DNA of 64,000 nt. Source: Coprococcus aceti. GTDB lineage: Bacteria > Bacillota > Clostridia > Lachnospirales > Lachnospiraceae. Where the stretch lies: the NCBI RefSeq assembly GCF_025567285.1, contig NZ_JAOQJT010000007.1, positions 134,404 through 198,403 of the forward strand, read 5' to 3'. Shown here piece after piece: positions 37,448-46,361 of this stretch. Each line of letters begins with the position of its first letter. The stretch's first letter is position 1. Made by a program: the position numbers and the translations under genes. Under the pieces are notes generated by a model. That model searched no databases. It had not been told where the DNA came from and saw only the letters and a list, made by a program, of their open reading frames with translations.

Positions 37448-37476
37448 TTGACTTGTGTTTGATTATGGGATATCCT
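37448..37476 (+). promoter_or_regulatory. Likely promoter for comM-dprA
   Basis: TTGACT at 37448-37453 and TATCCT at 37471-37476 with a 17-base spacer, 64 bases before the comM start. Confidence 0.5.
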
Positions 37477-37539
37477 TTTTAGTGTAATATGTGCTCCGAT
37501 GGAGAGGCTGCTCGGCAGAGCGGGAAGGAGCACTTGCTT

Positions 37540-39072
37540 ATGTATAGTAAAGTATTAAGTGGACTTGTACAGGGAATCGACGGGACGCTCATATCAGTGG
37601 AGACGGATATACACGATGGGCTTCCCGTTATGAATATGGTCGGATACCTGTCCTCCTGCGTGAAGGAAGCAGGAGAACGGGTCCGGACTGCACTGCGCAA
37701 TTCTGGTTTCAACATTCCTCCGAAGAGAATAACGATCAATCTCTTTCCGGCGGATATCAGAAAGGAAGGCACTGCCTTCGATCTGCCCATCGCAGCGGGT
37801 ATGCTGGCGTCCATGGGCGTTATTCCAACAGACAATATAAAGAACATACTTATCCTTGGAGAGCTGGGGCTTGATGGACATGTGAATACGGTGAGCGGTG
37901 TGCTGCCCATAGTTCACTCTGCGTACAGCGAAGGTGTGAGGAGCTGTATAGTGCCGGCGGGGAATTCCAGGGAGGCCGCCATTATACGTGGGATGACTGT
38001 TATACCGGTCACAAGTATAGGAGAGCTGGTCGATCACTTGAGTGGTATACAGACCATAGAGCCTGAATATGTTGATGTAGAAGCCATGCTGGATACGTCA
38101 GGGGATGAAGCTGAAGTGGATTTCTCTGAGGTAATGGGGCATGAATCCCTTAAACGTGGAGTGGAGATAGCCGCGGCGGGAATGCACAACATACTCATGA
38201 CAGGCCCCGCCGGGGCAGGCAAATCCATGATAGCCAGACGTATCCCGACGATACTTCCGAGACTCAGCCTTGAGGAGAGTATAGAGATAACGAAGGTGTA
38301 CAGTGTGGCGGGGCTTCTGGATGAATCCTGTCATATAATAAACCGCCGTCCATTCCGGGCACCTCATCATACGATATCCCTGCATGCCCTGTCCGGCGGC
38401 GGGCATAATCCGAGACCAGGAGAGATAAGTCTTGCACACGGTGGTGTGCTGTTTCTCGATGAGCTGCCGGAGTTTAACCGGAACGTGCTCGAGGTCATGA
38501 GACAGCCCCTTGAAGACGGTGAGGTCAGTATATCAAGGCTTGGTGGAATATACAGATTTCCTGCGGACTTCATGCTGGTTGCGGCGAGAAATCCATGCCC
38601 CTGCGGACAGTACCCGGATATGAACAGGTGTACATGCACGGTCAGGCAGATCAGGAATTATAATGCCAGGATAAGCAAGCCTCTGCTTGACAGGATAGAT
38701 ATAAATGTGGATGTTAGGAAGGTGGACTGCAGACAGTTATTTGGTGGCCGGACAGGGAAGAATTCAGCAGAAATGAGGGAGAGTGTGCTGAGGGCCCAGA
38801 GGATACAGAGTGAAAGGTTCAGCGATGAAAATATACGGTTCAATTCCCAGATGGATTCGTCATTATGCAGTAAATATGTAGTACTTGACGGCGAGGCAAA
38901 GAATTTCATGGAGGATTGTTTTGCCGATATGGATATGACTGCGAGAGGAGCATACAGGGTACTCAAGATAGCCAGGACTATTGCGGATCTCGATGGAGAT
39001 CCTGAGGTCGGGATAAAACACCTGAGAGAAGCGGTGTTCTTCAGAAATGCGGACATTCAGGGAGGTGTGTGA
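37540..39072 (+). CDS. comM: YifB/ComM family Mg-chelatase-like AAA+ ATPase
   Basis: 510 residues: N-terminal LonC-like domain (about 1-170, IDGTLISVETDIHDGLP, then DLPIAAGMLA), central AAA+ core with Walker A MTGPAGAGKSMIARRIPTIL and Walker B GGVLFLDELPEF, and a C-terminal Mg-chelatase-like part. ComM in Haemophilus and Vibrio is a hexameric helicase that aids branch migration during natural transformation. The neighbouring dprA supports a DNA-uptake or recombination role. ATG 37540 has AAGGAG 9 bases upstream; the in-frame ATG at 37489 has none. Confidence 0.94.
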   Translation: MYSKVLSGLVQGIDGTLISVETDIHDGLPVMNMVGYLSSCVKEAGERVRTALRNSGFNIPPKRITINLFPADIRKEGTAFDLPIAAGMLASMGVIPTDNIKNILILGELGLDGHVNTVSGVLPIVHSAYSEGVRSCIVPAGNSREAAIIRGMTVIPVTSIGELVDHLSGIQTIEPEYVDVEAMLDTSGDEAEVDFSEVMGHESLKRGVEIAAAGMHNILMTGPAGAGKSMIARRIPTILPRLSLEESIEITKVYSVAGLLDESCHIINRRPFRAPHHTISLHALSGGGHNPRPGEISLAHGGVLFLDELPEFNRNVLEVMRQPLEDGEVSISRLGGIYRFPADFMLVAARNPCPCGQYPDMNRCTCTVRQIRNYNARISKPLLDRIDINVDVRKVDCRQLFGGRTGKNSAEMRESVLRAQRIQSERFSDENIRFNSQMDSSLCSKYVVLDGEAKNFMEDCFADMDMTARGAYRVLKIARTIADLDGDPEVGIKHLREAVFFRNADIQGGV

Positions 39073-39073
39073 C

Positions 39074-40153
39074 ATGACGGAGGAATTACTTTATCTCTGG
39101 TTTGGGATGATAAGCAAGATGACTCACACTGTGAAGATGAACGTTGCCATGAAATACGGAGGTATAAGAGGACTGTGGAACACTTCTGAGGAACAGCTTC
39201 GGGATGAACTCACACAGGCTCAGGCTGACGGATTCCTTGAACACAGGGATGCCGGGAAAGTTGCGGCATATGCAGAGGAGCTTCGAAGAAATGACATTAC
39301 ATATATTTATCCGGGACATAAGCTGTATCCCGGGAAGCTGTATGATATACCGGATCCCCCAATGCTTCTGTTTGCAGCAGGGGATGTGGATGTGCTGGCG
39401 GATCTGGACCCTGCGGTTGCGGTGGTAGGGGCAAGAAAGGCCTCTGTGTACGGAAGGGAAGCTGCCAACAGGCTGTCGGGGGAGCTTGCAGCATCAGGGG
39501 TTACTATAGTCAGTGGAATGGCACTGGGAATAGATGGCGCTGCGCACAGAGCTGCCATGAAGGCCGGAGGAAAGACTGTGGCTGTGCTCGGAAGTGGTAT
39601 AAATGTTCCGTATCCGAGGGAGAACTATGATATATATCACGACATAAGAAATGGCGGCGGAGTAGTGCTGTCGGAATGTGGGCTTGACATAAGACCGGAT
39701 GCTTTCAGATTCCCGTACAGGAACAGGATAATCAGTGGACTTTCGTCCGGTGTGCTCATCGTTGAGGCGAGGGAAAAAAGCGGTTCTCTGATCACTGCGG
39801 ACCAGGCGCTGGAGCAGGGGCGGGAAGTGTATGCTGTTCCCGGGAGGATCACGGATTCGGGCAGCAGAGGCTGTAACGGACTTATCAGAATGGGGGCGGT
39901 GTGTGTCACACAGGTGGAGGATATACTTGATGAAATGGGCATAAACCGAGCTGAATCAAAGGCATTTAACAAAAATTTACTTGCGCCTGCAGAGAAAAAA
40001 GTGTATAGTTGTGTACGTTTGGAATCAAGGCATATAGATGATATATGCTTCGAGACTGGGATTTCAGTGTCTGAGGTGACTCAGATATTGTATGAATTAG
40101 AACAGAAAAGATTGATAAAACAGTTGGTAAGAAATTATTATGTCAGAGCCTGA
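39074..40153 (+). CDS. dprA: DNA-processing protein DprA
   Basis: 359 residues. DprA protects incoming single-stranded DNA and loads RecA in transformation. The extended Rossmann fold shows VAVVGARKASVYGREAA, SGMALGIDGAAHRAAM, VLGSGINVPYPREN and GRITDSGSRGCNGLI. The last ~60 residues form the winged helix (SRHIDDICFETGISVSEVTQ). ATG 39074 lies one base after the comM stop with GGGAGG upstream, so the two are coupled. Its end is 77 bases before topA, the widespread Firmicutes dprA-topA order. Confidence 0.96.
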   Translation: MTEELLYLWFGMISKMTHTVKMNVAMKYGGIRGLWNTSEEQLRDELTQAQADGFLEHRDAGKVAAYAEELRRNDITYIYPGHKLYPGKLYDIPDPPMLLFAAGDVDVLADLDPAVAVVGARKASVYGREAANRLSGELAASGVTIVSGMALGIDGAAHRAAMKAGGKTVAVLGSGINVPYPRENYDIYHDIRNGGGVVLSECGLDIRPDAFRFPYRNRIISGLSSGVLIVEAREKSGSLITADQALEQGREVYAVPGRITDSGSRGCNGLIRMGAVCVTQVEDILDEMGINRAESKAFNKNLLAPAEKKVYSCVRLESRHIDDICFETGISVSEVTQILYELEQKRLIKQLVRNYYVRA

Positions 40154-40230
40154 CCATGAAAATGAACACTGCCGGAAGATGCTCTGGGATGATAAGAATT
40201 ACAGGAAACCTACAGAAAGGACAGATAGCT

Positions 40231-42315
40231 ATGGCAAAAAATCTTGTTATTGTTGAGTCTCCAGCTAAAGCTAAGACAATAAAAAAGTTTCTTGGATCAA
40301 ACTATGAGGTGATTGCTTCGAATGGCCATGTGAGAGATCTGCCAAAGAGTCAGATGGGAATAGACGTTGATAATGATTTCGAGCCCAAATATATCACTAT
40401 AAGGGGTAAAGGTGATATCCTTGCCGCTCTGAGAAAAGCGGTTAAGAAGGCCGACAAGATCTATCTCGCAACTGACCCGGACCGTGAGGGAGAGGCTATA
40501 TCCTATCATTTGATGAAAGCACTTAAGCTGGAGAATAAGGATTACAAGAGAATTACGTTCAATGAGATCACAAAGAATGCGGTAAAGAATTCTATAAAGC
40601 AGGCAAGGGACATAGACATGAACCTTGTGGATGCCCAGCAGGCGAGACGAGTGCTCGACAGACTTGTTGGTTACAAGATCAGCCCGGTTCTCTGGGCAAA
40701 GATCAAGAGAGGTCTTTCTGCCGGACGTGTACAGTCTGTTGCACTCAAGCTCGTGTGTGACAGGGAGAAGGAGATAAATGATTTTATCCCGCAGGAATAT
40801 TGGACACTGGACGCGAATCTTACCGGCGGCAAGCTCAAGAAGCCTATCACGTTCAAGTTTACCGGAGATGGTAAGAATAAGGAAGAGATATCAGGCAGAG
40901 CGGCACTCGATGAGATACTCAGCGGTCTTCAAGATGGAGAGTACGTTGTAAAGTCCATAAAAGAGAGTGAGAGAAACAAGAAGGCACCGCTGCCATTTAC
41001 AACAAGTACGCTGCAGCAGGAGGCTTCATCGAAGCTCAATTTTGCGACATCCAAGACGATGAGGATCGCACAGCAGCTCTATGAGGGAGTTGATATCAAG
41101 GGCCGTGGAACGATAGGTCTCATAACATACCTGAGAACAGATTCCACTAGAATATCAGAGGAAGCAGTTGCTGCTGCTGACAAATATATAACGGACAATT
41201 TCGGTGATATATATATTGGCGATTCAAATGGACGCGCCAAGACAGATAAGAAGATACAGGATGCTCATGAGGCTATCAGACCTACAGATGTGACTCTGTC
41301 ACCGGTCATGGTAAAGGAACAGCTCTCAAGGGATCAGTTCAGACTGTATCAGCTCATATATAATCGTTTCCTTGCAAGCCAGATGGCGGGGGCGGTATAT
41401 TCTGTCAAGAGTGTAAAGGTAAGCTGCGGCGATGCGACATTCCAGACATCCGCATCAAAGATAGCATTTGACGGATTCCTTGCTGTATACAATCTGGACA
41501 ATGACAGAGGAGAGACAGTTGCGGGAATCAACAATCTTGCTGAGGGCGATGTGCTGGAGCTTGACGGCTTTGAGGAGAAACAGCATTTTACACAGCCGCC
41601 TGCAAGATATACAGAGGCATTGCTTGTCAAGACATTGGAGGAGCTTGGAATTGGAAGACCAAGTACCTATGCTCCAACCATATCGACCATACTTGCGAGA
41701 AGATATATAACGAAGGAACAGAAGAAGTTATATGTGACAGCCATAGGTGATGCGGTTAACCAGAGCATGGAGCAGGCGTTCCCGGTTATCATAGATGTTA
41801 ATTTCACGGCTAACATGGAGTCCCTTCTCGATAAGATAGGAGAGGGAACCGTGGACTGGAAAGTGGTTGTCCGCAATTTCTATCCGGATCTCGACGAGGC
41901 GGTGAAGAAGGCGGAGGCAGAACTTGAGTCCATCAAGATAGAGGATGAGGTGTCCGAGGAAGTGTGTGACGTGTGCGGACGAAACATGGTCATCAAGTAT
42001 GGTCCTCACGGCAAATTCCTAGCGTGTCCTGGATTCCCTGAGTGCAGATTTACAAAGCCGTTCTACGAGAAGATAGGTGTTACCTGTCCTAAGTGTGGCG
42101 GAGACGTGGTCATCAAGACGACGAGAAAGGGCAGAAGATACTATGGATGTATCAATGCACCTGAGTGTGATTTCATGTCATGGGCAATGCCAAGCAATGA
42201 GAAATGTCCTGAATGTGGAAAGTACATGATAGTAAAGGGCAATAAGCTGGTATGCTCAGATCAGGAGTGTGGTTATACCTGCAACAACAAGGCGGCGGAG
42301 ACTGCTGATAAATAA
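40231..42315 (+). CDS. topA: DNA topoisomerase I (type IA)
   Basis: 694 residues. Relaxes negatively supercoiled DNA. Begins with the Toprim domain (LVIVESPAKAKTIKKFLG; acidic DPDREGEA), the catalytic Tyr is in ITYLRTDSTRIS, and the helix-bearing regions follow (IGRPSTYAPTISTILARRYI). Three C-terminal four-Cys zinc ribbons are seen: CDVCG...CPGFPEC, CPKCG...CINAPEC and CPECG...CSDQEC. ATG 40231 is chosen, with AAAGGA upstream; the in-frame ATG at 40156 has no site and would add 25 atypical residues. Confidence 0.97.
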   Translation: MAKNLVIVESPAKAKTIKKFLGSNYEVIASNGHVRDLPKSQMGIDVDNDFEPKYITIRGKGDILAALRKAVKKADKIYLATDPDREGEAISYHLMKALKLENKDYKRITFNEITKNAVKNSIKQARDIDMNLVDAQQARRVLDRLVGYKISPVLWAKIKRGLSAGRVQSVALKLVCDREKEINDFIPQEYWTLDANLTGGKLKKPITFKFTGDGKNKEEISGRAALDEILSGLQDGEYVVKSIKESERNKKAPLPFTTSTLQQEASSKLNFATSKTMRIAQQLYEGVDIKGRGTIGLITYLRTDSTRISEEAVAAADKYITDNFGDIYIGDSNGRAKTDKKIQDAHEAIRPTDVTLSPVMVKEQLSRDQFRLYQLIYNRFLASQMAGAVYSVKSVKVSCGDATFQTSASKIAFDGFLAVYNLDNDRGETVAGINNLAEGDVLELDGFEEKQHFTQPPARYTEALLVKTLEELGIGRPSTYAPTISTILARRYITKEQKKLYVTAIGDAVNQSMEQAFPVIIDVNFTANMESLLDKIGEGTVDWKVVVRNFYPDLDEAVKKAEAELESIKIEDEVSEEVCDVCGRNMVIKYGPHGKFLACPGFPECRFTKPFYEKIGVTCPKCGGDVVIKTTRKGRRYYGCINAPECDFMSWAMPSNEKCPECGKYMIVKGNKLVCSDQECGYTCNNKAAETADK

Positions 42316-42334
42316 TTAAGATATAAGATATGTG

Positions 42335-42383
42335 ACAGACAGATTCCTAATTGGAGACAATTAGTGAATTTGTCTGTTTTTTT
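42335..42383 (+). terminator. Rho-independent terminator after topA
   Basis: A long stem with one bulge: ACAGACAGATTC and CTAATTG on the left, CAATTAG and GAATTTGTCTGT on the right, a four-base loop and seven Ts. Confidence 0.92.
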
Positions 42384-42636
42384 GTTGAATTGTAGAAAAA
42401 TTAAAAGAAGTGTATGGTTGTCATAATTATTAAAATTGTGTCGAAAAAAAGACTGACCACTATATGTTGTGGCTGAAAAATCCAGTAAAATCAACACTTT
42501 CTTAAATCTTTGTTTTTAGGACAACTTTACATAAAATATGGTTGTTATGTCAATCTTGTTGTGGTAGAATCACAAATAGTCATAATATTTCGAGCAAAAG
42601 ATACTTTTTGTTACATAAAAAAATGGAGGATAACTT
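42384..42636 (+). promoter_or_regulatory. codY upstream region and promoter
   Basis: AT-rich gap without coding sequence. A good promoter is TTGTTA at 42542-42547 and TAGAAT at 42565-42570, spacer 17, leaving a leader of about 60 bases. A degenerate CodY-box-like sequence, AATTGTAGAAAAATT at about 42388-42402 (four mismatches), lies far upstream and is weak evidence for autoregulation. Confidence 0.6.
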
Positions 42637-43401
42637 ATGAGTGTACAATTGTTAGATAAAACACGAAAAATCAACAAGTTATTGCACAATAACAATTCAC
42701 ATAAGGTTGTTTTTAATGACATTTGTGATGTGCTCAGCGACATTCTTGCTTCAAACGTGATGGTAATAAGCAAGAAGGGCAAGATACTCGGACTCAAGAA
42801 CAGAGAGGATATTCCGGAGATCCATGAGCTCATTGAGGGTAAGGTAGGAAGTCTCATAGACAACATGCTCAACGAGCGTCTTCTTCTCGTCCTGTCCACT
42901 AAGGAGAACGTTAATCTGACGACACTTGGATTTGATGGAAAGGATATAGACAAGTATCATGGTCTGCTCCTTCCTATTGATATAGCAGGAGAAAGACTTG
43001 GAACTCTGTTTCTGTACAGACTTCAGACTGAGTACGATATAGATGACATCATTCTTGGCGAATATGGAACCACCGTTGTGGGGCTTGAGATGATGCGGGC
43101 GCTCAATGAGGAGAATGCTGAGGAGAACCGCAAGCTGGCCATAGTGAGATCAGCAATCAACACTCTGTCGTTTTCAGAGCTGCAGGCGATCAAACACATT
43201 TTTTCCGAGCTTGACGGCGAAGAGGGAATACTGGTTGCAAGCAAGGTCGCAGACAGGGTAGGCATAACAAGATCGGTTATAGTGAACGCACTCAGAAAGT
43301 TTGAGAGCGCAGGTGTTATCGAGGCGAGATCATCGGGAATGAAGGGCACGTACATAAAAGTGCTGAATGATGTGGTGTTTGATGAACTGAAGAATGCCTG
43401 A
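42637..43401 (+). CDS. codY: GTP- and branched-chain-amino-acid-sensing global repressor CodY
   Basis: 254 residues. CodY binds Ile/Leu/Val in an N-terminal GAF domain (about 1-155) and DNA through a C-terminal winged helix, repressing amino acid synthesis in rich conditions. The HTH segment VADRVGITRSVIVNALRKFE and the end motif GMKGTYIKVLND are nearly identical to the Bacillus protein. GGAGG lies 8 bases before ATG 42637. In this window it probably controls leuCDB-ilvDB and perhaps serC-serA-asd; that is inference from known CodY regulons. Confidence 0.97.
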   Translation: MSVQLLDKTRKINKLLHNNNSHKVVFNDICDVLSDILASNVMVISKKGKILGLKNREDIPEIHELIEGKVGSLIDNMLNERLLLVLSTKENVNLTTLGFDGKDIDKYHGLLLPIDIAGERLGTLFLYRLQTEYDIDDIILGEYGTTVVGLEMMRALNEENAEENRKLAIVRSAINTLSFSELQAIKHIFSELDGEEGILVASKVADRVGITRSVIVNALRKFESAGVIEARSSGMKGTYIKVLNDVVFDELKNA

Positions 43402-43439
43402 GAACAGAATTATAAATACATCGAAAAGGAGAGACGTAT

Positions 43440-44648
43440 ATGATACCGGCAATAGTGACATTGATAGTAGGTGTAGCGATAGTGATAGTAAGCTTTTTCC
43501 TCACTGACGGTCCAAAAGAGAATACAGAGAATTCTGTGATGGATGAGAGCAGGGAGAATCTGGAGAAGAAGCTTGATGAGTATTGTGACAGCCTTGTAGA
43601 GAAGAAGAAGAATGAGCTGAAGAAACAGGGCGAAGCTGTGAAATCAGACATGAAAAAGGGCCTTGATGAGGTCAGGGAGTCATCGAAAAAAGAGCTTGCT
43701 GAGATGAGAGAGAGTTCAAAGAAGGAAATGAGTGAGCTCATGGACAGCACAAGGAATGAGCTGGATGAATTCAGAGCCGGCACAGTCAAGGCAAATGAGA
43801 CAGCCCAGGCTGATACCCAGAAGAAGATAGATGATGCAGTCAAGGCATACGAGGAGGGTATAGAGGCTGCAAAGAAGAAGATGCAGACAGAGCTTGAGGC
43901 TTGTGAGAAACAGTTGTCAGAGAAGGCCAAGAAGCAGATGATAGATTACATCAACCAGAGCCTTAAGGACGCATACGAGGCATATGATCCGGATGACACC
44001 AGCGAGAAAGAGCCTGTGACATACGATGAGCCTGAGACTGTAGAGACTTCCGAGTCAGAGCCTGCGGAGGCAGATAACGGATCAGAGAAGACTGAGCCGG
44101 ATGCAGAGAAAGCTCAGTCAGAAAATGATTCTCAGGCAGCAGATAAGACAGAGACAGCAGATGGAGCTGAGACTAAAGCTGATGCTGAAGCAGAAGATGA
44201 CGTAAAGACAGACGGTATCGCTGACAATGATAAGTCGGAGACATCCGAGGGTGAAGCGCAGAAAGAGAATACCGAGTCAGAGAGCAGCACTGAGGCTGCT
44301 GCAGATGCAGAGGCTGCCGAGAAAGCAGTCAGTGTGGAGGATGCACCGGTAACAGACAGTGCATTTACAGTGGTAGAGGCTGAAAATCCTGAGAAGGCAG
44401 CCGCAGCGATCGCTGAGAATAACAATGCTGCCAGATCTAGAAACAATCGTTCAAAGAAGAGAAAAAAGAAGAAAGCCGCTCAGAACAAGGTTGTTGATAT
44501 ATGGGATGAAGGCACAGATGTAGAGTCGCAGGTTGCAGATCTGCACAAGAAGGGACTCAGCATCATGGAGATCGCAAACAAACTTGGAATAGGAGTTGGA
44601 GAGGCTAAGGTTATGATAGACAAGATCAATGAGGCTGACAAACAGTAA
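43440..44648 (+). CDS. DUF6115-type membrane-anchored coiled-coil protein
   Basis: 402 residues. One N-terminal membrane helix (IPAIVTLIVGVAIVIVSFFL), a charged coiled coil (about 35-170, with repeats such as KKELAEMRESSKKEMSEL), a long acidic Ala/Glu/Asp/Thr-rich stretch (about 175-330), a basic patch (NNRSKKRKKKK), and a C-terminal HTH-like domain GLSIMEIANKLGIGVGEAKVM. That last domain is typical of DUF6115 proteins. The protein faces the cytoplasm if the helix is a simple anchor. The function is unknown. AAGGAG precedes the ATG; it is 38 bases after codY and 19 before the next gene. Confidence 0.8.
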   Translation: MIPAIVTLIVGVAIVIVSFFLTDGPKENTENSVMDESRENLEKKLDEYCDSLVEKKKNELKKQGEAVKSDMKKGLDEVRESSKKELAEMRESSKKEMSELMDSTRNELDEFRAGTVKANETAQADTQKKIDDAVKAYEEGIEAAKKKMQTELEACEKQLSEKAKKQMIDYINQSLKDAYEAYDPDDTSEKEPVTYDEPETVETSESEPAEADNGSEKTEPDAEKAQSENDSQAADKTETADGAETKADAEAEDDVKTDGIADNDKSETSEGEAQKENTESESSTEAAADAEAAEKAVSVEDAPVTDSAFTVVEAENPEKAAAAIAENNNAARSRNNRSKKRKKKKAAQNKVVDIWDEGTDVESQVADLHKKGLSIMEIANKLGIGVGEAKVMIDKINEADKQ

Positions 44649-44667
44649 TCAGTCCGGGAGGTAAGCT

Positions 44668-45414
44668 ATGTATAAAAAAAGTTATTTCAGAGGCCTTGGT
44701 ACAGGGCTGGTGATAGGAGCACTTACCATGACTGTTGCGTTTAATTTTGGAAATGCCGGAAAAACTGATTCAGGTCAGGGCAAGACGGCGGTCGTAAGTC
44801 AGCAGCAGGATAAGAGCACAGAGGATTCTTCCACAGAGACGACAACAGAGAAGAAGACTGAGGATAAGACGACAGAAAAGACAACGACACAGAAAGTAAC
44901 CACGGAAAAGAATGCCAATGCCGATAAGACTACAACAGAGACAGGCAAGTCAGAAAATGGCAAGAGCGATGCAGAGAGCGGCAGCGGAAGCAACAGTGGT
45001 ACGACCGGAAGCTCCGACAAGTCAAATGGAACCGGCACAACAGATAACAACGGAGGTCTTTCTGATAAGACAGAGAGAGTTCCATCTGCCAAGGACAACG
45101 GCTATACAGAGGATAAGAATTCGCAGACCGGTTCAGGAAGCAGCACAAATAAGACTACCGAGGCGGCGACAGAGGCTGTGAAAGCGAGTGCCATCAAGTA
45201 TGACAATGGCGGCGGAGAGATCACATTTGGAGCCGGCACATCAGCATACGAGATATGCCAGTTGCTTGGACAGATAGGCATCAGGGATGCAGATGAGTAT
45301 TACGACTGGCTTCTCAGATCGGGATATTCTGAGAGTCTTGTACCTGGAACATACACATTTACCGGAAATGAGACAAACGGCGGAATAGTGTGGATCCTTT
45401 TAGGTCATCAGTAA
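44668..45414 (+). CDS. Membrane-anchored protein with MltG-like LysM module
   Basis: 248 residues: N-terminal membrane helix (TGLVIGALTMTVAFNFG), a low-complexity Thr/Lys/Glu/Ser/Gly linker (about 35-175), and a C-terminal module of about 65 residues (GTSAYEICQLLGQIGIRDADEYYDWLLRSGYSESLVPGTYTF resembles it over its whole length, quoted here only as the span 185-240). This module is like the LysM-like N-terminal domain of the endolytic transglycosylase MltG, but the catalytic domain is absent. It may bind peptidoglycan. GGGAGG lies upstream. A strong terminator follows. Confidence 0.75.
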   Translation: MYKKSYFRGLGTGLVIGALTMTVAFNFGNAGKTDSGQGKTAVVSQQQDKSTEDSSTETTTEKKTEDKTTEKTTTQKVTTEKNANADKTTTETGKSENGKSDAESGSGSNSGTTGSSDKSNGTGTTDNNGGLSDKTERVPSAKDNGYTEDKNSQTGSGSSTNKTTEAATEAVKASAIKYDNGGGEITFGAGTSAYEICQLLGQIGIRDADEYYDWLLRSGYSESLVPGTYTFTGNETNGGIVWILLGHQ

Positions 45415-45428
45415 ATAAAAATATATAA

Positions 45429-45470
45429 AACACAAGAAAAAAGTGCTTGAATGCACTTTTTTTTTGTGTT
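45429..45470 (+). terminator. Terminator overlapping the rpsB promoter
   Basis: An inverted repeat, AAGTGC...GCACTT with flanking A- and T-runs extending to ACACAA/TTGTGT, ends the codY-side transcript and is symmetrical enough to act in both directions. Confidence 0.85.
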
Positions 45471-45475
45471 ACAAT
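45447..45475 (+). promoter_or_regulatory. rpsB-tsf promoter, embedded in the terminator
   Basis: TTGAAT at 45447-45452 and TACAAT at 45470-45475 with a 17-base spacer. The -35 box is in the terminator loop. The leader of about 115 bases to rpsB is structured (GGTT...GGC with GCC...AACC around 45512-45582) and may be a ribosomal-protein autoregulatory leader. Confidence 0.6.
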
Positions 45476-45596
45476 GTCGATTGCGTGAGTGCGCATAACA
45501 AATATACATGCTGGTTGATAGTTGGCGTGGTGCCTGTGCTCGGGTGGTCCAAAGAGTTGATGCCGGCAGAAGATTTTAACCATGGAGGTAGAAAAA

Positions 45597-46331
45597 ATGA
45601 GCGTTATTTCAATGAAGCAGTTATTAGAGGCAGGTGTACATTTCGGACACCAGACAAGAAGATGGAACCCTAAGATGAAGCCATACATCTACACAGAGCG
45701 TAATGGTATCTACATCATCGATCTTCAGAAGTCAGTAGGAATGGTTGACGATGCTTACAATGCAATCGGTGATTGTGTTGCAAACGGAGGAACAATCCTT
45801 TTCGTTGGTACAAAGAAGCAGGCTCAGGACTCAATCAAGAGCGAGGCAGAGCGTTGCGGTATGTACTATGTAAATGAGAGATGGCTTGGAGGTATGCTTA
45901 CAAACTTCAAGACAATCCAGACAAGAATCGCTACTCTTAAGAAGTACGAGGAGATGGAGCAGGACGGTACATTTGACGTTCTTCCTAAGAAGGAAGTTAT
46001 CCAGATCAAGAAGGAGATGGAGAAGCTCGAGAAGAATCTTGGCGGTATCAAGAACATGAAGAGAATCCCAGACATGATCTTCGTTGTTGATCCTAAGAAG
46101 GAGAGAATATGTATCCAGGAGGCTCAGTCACTTGGAATTAAGCTTGTTGGTATCGCTGATACAAACTGTGATCCAGAGGAGCTTGATTATGTAATCCCTG
46201 GTAACGACGACGCTATCAGAGCTGTAAAGCTTATCGTTTCAAAGATGGCAGACGCTGTTATCGAGGCTCAGCAGGGTGTTGATGCTGATTCAGTAGATGA
46301 GGCAGAGGCTGAGGAGACTACAGAGGAGTAA
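45597..46331 (+). CDS. rpsB: 30S ribosomal protein S2
   Basis: 244 residues, usual length. Signature N-terminus SMKQLLEAGVHFGHQTRRWN and the second motif WLGGMLTNFKTIQ. The end is acidic (DEAEAEETTEE). ATG 45597 follows GGAGG; the in-frame ATG at 45582 overlaps that site. It is co-transcribed with tsf (30-base gap), the near-universal order. Confidence 0.98.
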   Translation: MSVISMKQLLEAGVHFGHQTRRWNPKMKPYIYTERNGIYIIDLQKSVGMVDDAYNAIGDCVANGGTILFVGTKKQAQDSIKSEAERCGMYYVNERWLGGMLTNFKTIQTRIATLKKYEEMEQDGTFDVLPKKEVIQIKKEMEKLEKNLGGIKNMKRIPDMIFVVDPKKERICIQEAQSLGIKLVGIADTNCDPEELDYVIPGNDDAIRAVKLIVSKMADAVIEAQQGVDADSVDEAEAEETTEE

Positions 46332-46361
46332 TTATAACAAATATTCGGAGGTAGAAATAAA

